Source: CAYNNQ01 sp051748085 (GTDB lineage: Bacteria > Desulfobacterota > Desulfovibrionia > Desulfovibrionales > Desulfonatronovibrionaceae). Taken from it: a DNA stretch of 64,000 nt. The stretch spans positions 32,629 through 96,628 of the forward strand of contig JBNJHA010000001.1 in the NCBI GenBank assembly GCA_051748085.1. Direction: 5' to 3'. The translations under genes were made by a program, and so were the position numbers. The notes beneath the pieces were generated by a model that saw only the letters and a list, made by a program, of their open reading frames with translations, did no database searches and was not told the DNA's origin. This document shows, piece by piece, positions 58,521 through 64,000 of the stretch (the stretch's first letter is position 1; each line of letters starts with the position of its first letter).

Positions 58521-61223
58521 CTATGGCACTGGACTTTTACATTCCTCTTTATAATCTTTGAATACGCTCAAAACCTCGGCGAAAATCTTGGGGCCATATT
58601 TCTCGAAACCGACATCATCTACAAAAACGAAGTCATAATCTACTTGCGACTGCGCCTTGTTTACGTCCTCGCACCATTGACGCAAGCGTGCCATCTTATA
58701 CGGTACGTCCAAATCTTCCTGCCCCTTGGTTTCCACAATCACAACGCGCTCATCTTGCAGGCGGACAAAAAAGTCCGGGTAGTAATTCGAGATGTCGCCG
58801 TCTGCGTTGACATAGTCCAGCTTGAAATGCACCGCGAGATAGTTCTTGGCATAGGCGGCCACGTCCGAACATTGTTCAAGGAAAGATGCAAACTCCAGCT
58901 CGAACCGGCTGTCGCCAATCACCCGGTTGAATACCGATTTTTTGGGGATCATGTAGCCCTGGTCTTTCACCACAAATGGGCGGGTCTTGCGCAGCTTGAT
59001 GCTGTCGCGAATCTCGGCGTCCCCTTTATCGCGCACTGTCAGGTCATTGATCGCCTTCTTGAAGGTCTCGATCACCGTTTTGGTTGCCGCCAGTTCCGAA
59101 AGGTTGCGCAAGGTATTGGCTGACTCCAGATCCACCGTCTTGCCGAACAAGGCTTCCTGAACAAACCCCTTTATTTTGCCGTAGAGCACGTCATACCCGC
59201 TGACCAGCCGCAACTCTTTCATGATTGTCTGCGCGAAATAGCCGATCACGCTCCGGTAGTCGGCAACGCCGGCGCTATCCAGTATTGTGCTATGAGTCAC
59301 TTCACCCGTGGTAATGTCCTTGAAAATGATCTCGCGCTGCTCTTCTTCGCTGAACGCCTGATAAGCAATCGGCTGAAAAGAAAGACCGCCCGTTACGAGA
59401 TCCGCCAGATTCTTGTATTCCCGATACACCCTTGGTGTCAGCACCGGGATTTCAATATCCAGGGCGTCGATGTCCTTTTGGGTATTTTCATCGTCCACCT
59501 CGACGATCAGCGGCGTTTTCGGACCGGTGCCTTCGCCCATGGCCTTGCGTTCCAGTTCAACGCCTTCGGCCTGAATCGACTCGACAAAGTCCATAAAGGC
59601 GTCGGTCCCTACCACGCTCATGTATTCCTCGGTAAACCCCGGATACATCTTGCGCAAGCCCCGCCCCAGCGTCTGCTCCGGCAGAATGTTGCTCTTGGCC
59701 GAATAGGCGCGTAATCCGACGATGGTGGTGACGTTTCGCACATCCCAACCTTCTTTGAGCATCAGTACCGAGACGATGGCCTTGTAGGGGCTGTCGTTCG
59801 AGTCAATCTCGTTTGATTGTTTGCGCAGCAGTTCCAGCTCTTCTTTCTTTTTGCCGGATTGCGCCTCGGAGATTTCGCCGTTGTTCTTGGTGTGGATGGT
59901 CAGCACCGCCCCGGATAAATCGGGGTAGCGGTTCTCCAGGTACCCGGCCACGTCATCACAGTTCTTGGTGTCGTCCGTCATCACGAAGAGGATCGCTTTC
60001 TTGCCCAGCTTCTGATGCTCCTCATAAGCCTTTCGCCATTCGATCACCCCCAGATCAAGGTAGTCGGCGTATTTCTCGGTGAACTTGGCGCTCTGCTTCT
60101 CCGCCAGCTTGGCCCGGCTCGCTGCATCCGGCAGCACCGGGTGCTTGACCACATTCTGCGAAATCGCCTCCACCAGTGGATAGTCCGCCACGGTCTGCAC
60201 AAAAATTGCGCCATTGTTGTGCTTGGGCGTGGCCGTCACATCCACTTGCAGGCTCAGGCTGCCACCCTTTTGCAGCAGCCGGTTGTGGATGTCTTCAATC
60301 GACTTGAACCAGGCCAGCTTGGAGTCATGAATATGGTGCGCCTCGTCGTTGAGGATCATCAGCTCGTCGATGTCCCGCACGATCATGCCCAGGTCCACCT
60401 TGGAGTCAGTCGTTGCCCCCGTTGGCCGAGGTCCAAGGAAATAGTCCATGGTATTTTCGTCATCGGGCGATGGCATAATCTCGTCGCCGGAATACACCCG
60501 GTGGATGTTGGTCAGAAAAATATTGCCCGTGGCCCGGGTCACGTTCACCTCGTCCTGCTTATGCAGGGTGAGCTGAAAATCGTTGCGCCAGGTGCGCCCG
60601 TCATACCCGTTGTCCGGCAGCACCGGGTCCTCAAAGAAAATCCGCAGGCCCTGAAAGTCGTGGTAAATCCGATCCAACACGATGATATTGGGGGCGATCA
60701 CCAGAAAATTACGCGACAGCTCCGAGTCCGGCTCATAGAGCTTGTGATAGAAACTCCATGCCAACGCCAGGCTCATCACCTTGGTCTTGCCGCTGCCGGT
60801 GGCCATCTTGATCACATAGCGTTGCCAGTTTTCGTCAAACATCCCTGCCGACACCGCGCCGCTGGAATCAAAGCGCATCAGGTCGTATTTGTCCTTCGCG
60901 CCCACCACGTCACAGAGATAAACAATGGTCTCGATGGCCTCGCGCTGGGCAAAGTAATAACGGAAGTCGAACATGCTGCCGTCCGCCTTCGGCAGCAGAT
61001 GCGGCTCCTTGAACCACCAGTTGAGCAGACTCCGGCTCGTATCGCTTGCGCCCACATAACCGCTGTCTCGAAACTCTTTGACCTTGCGGCGCAACTGCGC
61101 CACCAGCGGCGGCATCAGTTTGTCCATGGTCATCTCGCGCAGCGCTTCGTCAGCCGGGAACCAGCGCAACTCAGGATCGAGGATCGTATGCGGGGAGTCT
61201 GGAAAGTCTGGATATAGTGCCAT
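58521..61223 (-). CDS. res: Type III restriction enzyme Res subunit (helicase-nuclease)
   Basis: A 900-residue protein. KMATGSGKTKVMSLALAW is Walker A, LNDEAHHIHDS the DEAH box, DVTATPKH motif III, and LKEGWDVRNVTT with EQTLGRGLRKMYPG motifs V and VI. The C-terminal PD-(D/E)xK nuclease is seen in YYPDFFVRLQDERVVIVETKGQ. Res with Mod translocates on unmodified DNA and cuts. The gene ends 24 bp before the lipoprotein of the opposite strand. Its mod partner at 62585-64000 is frameshifted, so the system may be inactive or erroneous in the assembly. The GxxExxY gene overlaps its start by 1 bp. Confidence 0.92.
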   Translation of the reverse strand: MALYPDFPDSPHTILDPELRWFPADEALREMTMDKLMPPLVAQLRRKVKEFRDSGYVGASDTSRSLLNWWFKEPHLLPKADGSMFDFRYYFAQREAIETIVYLCDVVGAKDKYDLMRFDSSGAVSAGMFDENWQRYVIKMATGSGKTKVMSLALAWSFYHKLYEPDSELSRNFLVIAPNIIVLDRIYHDFQGLRIFFEDPVLPDNGYDGRTWRNDFQLTLHKQDEVNVTRATGNIFLTNIHRVYSGDEIMPSPDDENTMDYFLGPRPTGATTDSKVDLGMIVRDIDELMILNDEAHHIHDSKLAWFKSIEDIHNRLLQKGGSLSLQVDVTATPKHNNGAIFVQTVADYPLVEAISQNVVKHPVLPDAASRAKLAEKQSAKFTEKYADYLDLGVIEWRKAYEEHQKLGKKAILFVMTDDTKNCDDVAGYLENRYPDLSGAVLTIHTKNNGEISEAQSGKKKEELELLRKQSNEIDSNDSPYKAIVSVLMLKEGWDVRNVTTIVGLRAYSAKSNILPEQTLGRGLRKMYPGFTEEYMSVVGTDAFMDFVESIQAEGVELERKAMGEGTGPKTPLIVEVDDENTQKDIDALDIEIPVLTPRVYREYKNLADLVTGGLSFQPIAYQAFSEEEQREIIFKDITTGEVTHSTILDSAGVADYRSVIGYFAQTIMKELRLVSGYDVLYGKIKGFVQEALFGKTVDLESANTLRNLSELAATKTVIETFKKAINDLTVRDKGDAEIRDSIKLRKTRPFVVKDQGYMIPKKSVFNRVIGDSRFELEFASFLEQCSDVAAYAKNYLAVHFKLDYVNADGDISNYYPDFFVRLQDERVVIVETKGQEDLDVPYKMARLRQWCEDVNKAQSQVDYDFVFVDDVGFEKYGPKIFAEVLSVFKDYKEECKSPVP

Positions 61224-61657
61224 TAAGCGTTCTTCCTTTTATCCGCAGATTTTCGCAGATTAAAAACGAGTCTTTTGTGTTGGAGACTTGGGGCGCCAAA
61301 GTTGAGTAGCAAACCTCTTTTCATTCCGGTGGCTTTGAGGTAGTTGATGACTTGCGCCTCTTCCACGCCGGTCAGCTTTTGCAGGGCCTTCAGTTCGACA
61401 ATCACCTTTCCATAACAGACGAAATCAGCCTGATACTCCGCGATGCAGTCGCCTCGATAAGTCACCGGTAACCGCACCTCCCGTTCAAAAGAAATCTCCT
61501 GCAACATAAATTCCCGCTCAAGCGCCGCCTGGTACACGGCCTCCAGAAACCCATGTCCCAGTACCCGATGGACCGCCATGGCAGCGCAAATGATCGCATA
61601 GGTCTGTTCGTCCCTCTTTTCAAAATCTGCGTCCATCTGCGCAATCTGCGGATTCAT
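61223..61657 (-). CDS. GxxExxY family protein
   Basis: A 144-residue protein with GHGFLEAVYQAALEREF (the GxxExxY motif) and ITYRG-like LPVTYRGDCIAEYQADFVCYGKVIVELKAL, a nuclease-like core with Asp, Glu and Lys. The family has the PD-(D/E)xK fold by prediction; function unproven. It overlaps kilA-N by 4 bp and res by 1 bp. Both ends of the gene lie in inverted copies of an ATCCGCAGATT...GCAGATT repeat, giving the unusual start MNPQIAQMDAD. Confidence 0.85.
   Translation of the reverse strand: MNPQIAQMDADFEKRDEQTYAIICAAMAVHRVLGHGFLEAVYQAALEREFMLQEISFEREVRLPVTYRGDCIAEYQADFVCYGKVIVELKALQKLTGVEEAQVINYLKATGMKRGLLLNFGAPSLQHKRLVFNLRKSADKRKNA
61624..61657. repeat. 34-bp direct repeat, copy 1
   Basis: AATCTGCGTCCATCTGCGCA then ATCTGCGGATTCAT on the plus strand, covering the start of the GxxExxY gene. 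It differs by one base from 62555-62588. Its inverted relative ATCCGCAGATTTTCGCAGAT lies at 61241-61261. Confidence 0.85.
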
Positions 61658-62481
61658 TCGCGGCTCCCTCCTTCCAAACGCTCGATATTCCGGTCACTGG
61701 TCAGGATCTCCATTTGTTCGATGGCGATACGGTTGAGCTTCTTCAGCCGCTCGGGCTGCTCCAGGCCCTCGTTGATGAACAGCGCGTTCAGGTTCTCCAG
61801 ATTCGCCAGACAGACCAGTTGCGAGGCGTTGGCCTGATCGCGGATGTTGCCTTTATTTCCCGGATTGGCATCCCGCCACTGTCTCGCCGTCTGGCCAAAG
61901 AGCGCCATGTTCAGCACATCAGCTTCGCTTGCGTAAACCAGGTTGACCTGCTTCCCGCTCAATTCTGGCGGTATCAGGTGCGCCTGGATCGCATCGGTAT
62001 GAATTCGGTAGTTGATCTTGGCCAGGTTGCGTTTTACATCCCAACCTAGCTGCTTCTTCTCGGCCTCCTGCAGGCGCTGAAACTCCTTGATAAGGTAAAT
62101 CTTGAACTCCGGGCTGATCCACATGCCGAACTCGAACGCCAAATCCCGGTGCGCATAGGTGCCGCCATACCTGCCGGTCTTGGCGACGAGCCCAATCGCG
62201 TTCGTCTTCGCGACCCACTCCTTAATACTAATCTTGTAGCTGTTTAGCCCTGCTTGACTTTTAATTGTGGCGAATTCGCCATAATTAAAATCCGGATTGT
62301 TCACGCTTTCCCAAATTCCAAGAAACTCCACAGTATTCCTGTTTCTCAACCAGTCTGAAATAAAAAAATCCCCATCCTTGGCACGCAGCATGTCTGTGAG
62401 GGAGATGTAATCTTCTTCGTTAACTGAAACGATTCGAATCGATGTTTCTTTAACCGTGATTGATTTGCCCTTCTTACTCAT
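61654..62481 (-). CDS. KilA-N domain protein
   Basis: A 275-residue protein. The KilA-N domain (about 18-110) has YISLTDMLRAKDGDFFISDWLRN, GRYGGTYAHRDLAFEFGMWISPEFKIYLIKEFQRL. The C-terminal half (NLVYASEADVLNMALFGQTARQWRDANPG) is a separate DNA- or partner-binding region. KilA-N is common in phages and defence islands. The gene lies between near-identical 34-bp direct repeats at 61624-61657 and 62555-62588, suggesting it came in as a cassette between mod and GxxExxY. Confidence 0.9.
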   Translation of the reverse strand: MSKKGKSITVKETSIRIVSVNEEDYISLTDMLRAKDGDFFISDWLRNRNTVEFLGIWESVNNPDFNYGEFATIKSQAGLNSYKISIKEWVAKTNAIGLVAKTGRYGGTYAHRDLAFEFGMWISPEFKIYLIKEFQRLQEAEKKQLGWDVKRNLAKINYRIHTDAIQAHLIPPELSGKQVNLVYASEADVLNMALFGQTARQWRDANPGNKGNIRDQANASQLVCLANLENLNALFINEGLEQPERLKKLNRIAIEQMEILTSDRNIERLEGGSRE

Positions 62482-62588
62482 GAAAGACCTCCTCTATCGC
62501 CTTGAAATCGATAAGACTGCCTAATGCTAACCCCGTCGAATTCGACCAGTTTAGAATCTGCGTCCATCTGCGTAATCTGCGGATTCAT
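62478..62588 (-). pseudogene. Possible remnant ORF with a GxxExxY-like start
   Basis: A 36-codon frame from ATG 62588, overlapping the mod stop as ATGA, begins MNPQITQMDAD, nearly the same as the GxxExxY start at 61657, then diverges and ends in the kilA-N start. It looks like the 5' stub left where the 34-bp repeat was duplicated, not a working gene. Confidence 0.45.
62555..62588. repeat. 34-bp direct repeat, copy 2
   Basis: AATCTGCGTCCATCTGCGTA then ATCTGCGGATTCAT, one base different from 61624-61657, at the mod 3' end. With copy 1 it brackets the kilA-N gene. Confidence 0.85.
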
Positions 62589-64000
62589 ACCGTCACTCCC
62601 ACGATCGTCATGGTGTCGTTGCCGAAGATGTCCACCACCTTGATCGCAATTTTGCGCCGCCCTGGTGAGACCTCGTGTGCCACGCTCTTCAATTCCAGCG
62701 AACGATCCTTCTTCGTGCGAAAGCTCTGCCACTCGTTTTCAAAGATGAAATCGCCCGTCCACTCCTCGCGGGTCTCGCCGCTTTCCAGGTCTTTCACCCG
62801 GATGATCTCGCGCTTGCTCTCGAAGTCGAAATCCACACTCCAGTAGTCGATCCAGTCCGTCCAGTGCCGCGTCAGTTGCTCGCGCTGCATCACGCCCTTC
62901 TTGTCCTTGACCATCTTCACAATCTGCCCCTTCTCGACCACAATCTTGCTGCCGGACTTCTTTTTGCCCAGCGCCTCCTCAGCCTGGGCGATACTGTCCT
63001 GCGAATAAAAGACAGAAAAATCAGTCAGCTCCACCGCCAACTTAGCAAGCTTTCCCTTCGTGCCTTTGGTGATATGCGGCTTGACCTCGATGTAGGCCAC
63101 ATCGTGGAAGACCACCTGGTTCCGCTCCACCGCCCGCTTGTCAAAGACCTCGGCGGGGATGTATTTCGGTGCGATGTCGATGCCCTTGCTCCGCGCCTCG
63201 TCCAGCACGTTGGGGAACAAGCCCATCTCGAACTCAAAGCCAAGGATGTCCACCCTGGTGATGTGCTTTTTTCGGCATTCCAGAATGATCTCCTCCACGA
63301 AGAGTCGCGTAACCGGCAGATTCACCGGCCCGATGGCCACCAGCCGTCCGGCGCGCTTGCCGTGAAAGTGCTCGAACTGCTCCACCTTCTCGGCGCGGTA
63401 GGCCTTGAGGATGAGGTCGAGAAACGCCGCTTCTTTTACAGCCAACTGCTGCGCCTGTTCCTCCTCGCGCAGGTTGGGATTGATGCCCACAAAGTGCTGC
63501 CGCTCGTACTTGCCAAGGTTGAGTATTTCAAAGGCGCGGTAGTCCGTACCGTCATTTTTGAGCTGCCGCTGCACCCCGATCATGCGCTTGCGGGTCGTGT
63601 GGATGGCGAATTTGCCCAGGTCGGTGCAAATCCATCTCCGCCCCAGTTTCTCCGCCACTGCCGCCGTGGTGCCGGACCCGCAGAAAAAGTCGGCGACAAG
63701 GTCGCCTTCGTTGGAGGAGGCTTTGATGATGCGTTGGAGGAGGGCTTCGGGTTTTTTGGGTGGGGTAGTTTGCTTTTTCTTTAGCCTGTGAATTAACGGG
63801 AAAAATATCTGTCCAAAGCGTTTGCAATGGGACACCAGGAGTTTCGTCGAGGTATCTCTTTAAGCGAATACCTCCTGCTTTTGTAAAATGAAGACGTCCC
63901 TCACTGTCCAACCTTTCCATTGTTTCTATCGGACACCTCCAAAGTGAAGAAATCCCCTTGTAGCTGTAGGTATAACCTCCGCCACTTAATCCCTTTGCTG
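62585..64000 (-). CDS. mod: Type III DNA methyltransferase Mod, frameshifted and cut by window edge
   Basis: Two frames join into one protein. The upstream frame (64000 to about 63752) encodes YSYKGISSLWRCPIETMERL, DSEGRLHFTKAGGIRLKRYL and KEKANYPTQK; the downstream frame (about 63757 to 62585) continues PEALLQRIIKASSNEGDLVA, then DFFCGSGTTAAVAEKLGRRW, the SAM-binding FxGxG motif. The join is at a run of six T on the plus strand (63752-63757); five would restore the frame. The C-terminal part is the specificity and Res contact region. The catalytic DPPY motif lies beyond the window. Either a sequencing error, phase variation or an inactivating mutation explains the shift. Confidence 0.9.

Noticed and set aside
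60015..61217. 400-codon open frame on the plus strand
   Set aside because: It lies wholly antisense to res, which has all helicase and nuclease motifs; the plus frame has low-information His/Val/Leu composition and no ribosome binding site.
62675..63784. 369-codon open frame on the plus strand
   Set aside because: Antisense to mod, whose protein motifs are clear; the plus frame shows no recognisable domain.
1..64000. CRISPR array, tRNA or rRNA genes
   Set aside because: No regularly spaced short repeats with unique spacers, and no tRNA TPsiC-like segments with an acceptor stem, were seen on reading.

Overview
The window looks like a draft or metagenomic contig (it carries one placeholder run of exactly 100 N, 10344-10443) from a strictly anaerobic sulfate-reducing bacterium of the Desulfobacterota, most likely order Desulfovibrionales. 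The case rests on gene content: perR, rubrerythrin, desulfoferrodoxin, three rubredoxins and a flavodiiron oxygen reductase in one run, relatives of Desulfovibrio-type conserved proteins (DVU0298-like and DVU0772-like, by memory), a tungsten aldehyde oxidoreductase operon, a YeiH-like transporter with a c-type heme histidine kinase, and split YeeE/YedE sulfur transporters. No tRNA, rRNA or CRISPR array was seen.

Layout. 1-5.8 kb: a type II secretion cluster on the minus strand (gspG, H, I, K, L and the start of M), with gspJ turned round onto the plus strand. 5.9-10.9 kb: a DVU0298-like protein, then the oxygen-defence run read leftward perR, rubrerythrin, desulfoferrodoxin, three rubredoxins, flavodiiron protein. 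A palindromic PerR-like box precedes perR and a second one precedes a DVU0772-like gene at 14.4 kb. 10.9-16.7 kb: GNAT-nitrilase, phosphodiesterase, SagB-type oxidoreductase, AI-2E-type permease, lipoate ligase. 17-21.5 kb: aldehyde:ferredoxin oxidoreductase with MoaD-like and MoeB-like partners and a histidine kinase. 21.5-33 kb: a housekeeping run (rdgB, glmS, cell-wall amidase, LysM lipoprotein, an HMGL-like enzyme fused to a sensor-like domain, coaBC, NfeD protease). 33-38.4 kb on the minus strand: two YeeE halves, a universal stress protein, an HDOD protein and a GH57 protein. 38.8-43.7 kb: rdgC with an unknown partner, an amidohydrolase, a carbonic-anhydrase-like protein and an alcohol dehydrogenase. 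43.7-45.5 kb: a MotB/MotA-like pair. 45.5-46.5 kb: one kilobase without genes, full of repeats. 46.5-48.2 kb: a radical SAM protein and its partner. 48.4-55.2 kb: the YeiH-like transporter and the divergent heme kinase/sigma-54 response regulator. 55.2-64 kb: a defence-like accessory region with a FitAB toxin-antitoxin pair, an XRE regulator with two unknown proteins and a lipoprotein, and a type III restriction-modification locus (mod frameshifted and cut by the window edge; kilA-N and GxxExxY genes between mod and res).

What stands out. Several families of short intergenic repeats (called A, B, C and D here) recur across the window, often next to each other and able to form hairpins; at 46.1-46.3 kb a B unit seems to sit inside an A unit. 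Other points are the inverted gspJ inside the secretion operon, the three adjacent rubredoxins of two cysteine-spacing types, the HMGL-sensor fusion, the kilA-N gene between near-identical 34-bp direct repeats, a 131-bp element bounded by 23-bp perfect inverted repeats, and the XRE cassette with a palindromic operator in its promoter. All functional calls come from reading motifs by eye; no database search was run.
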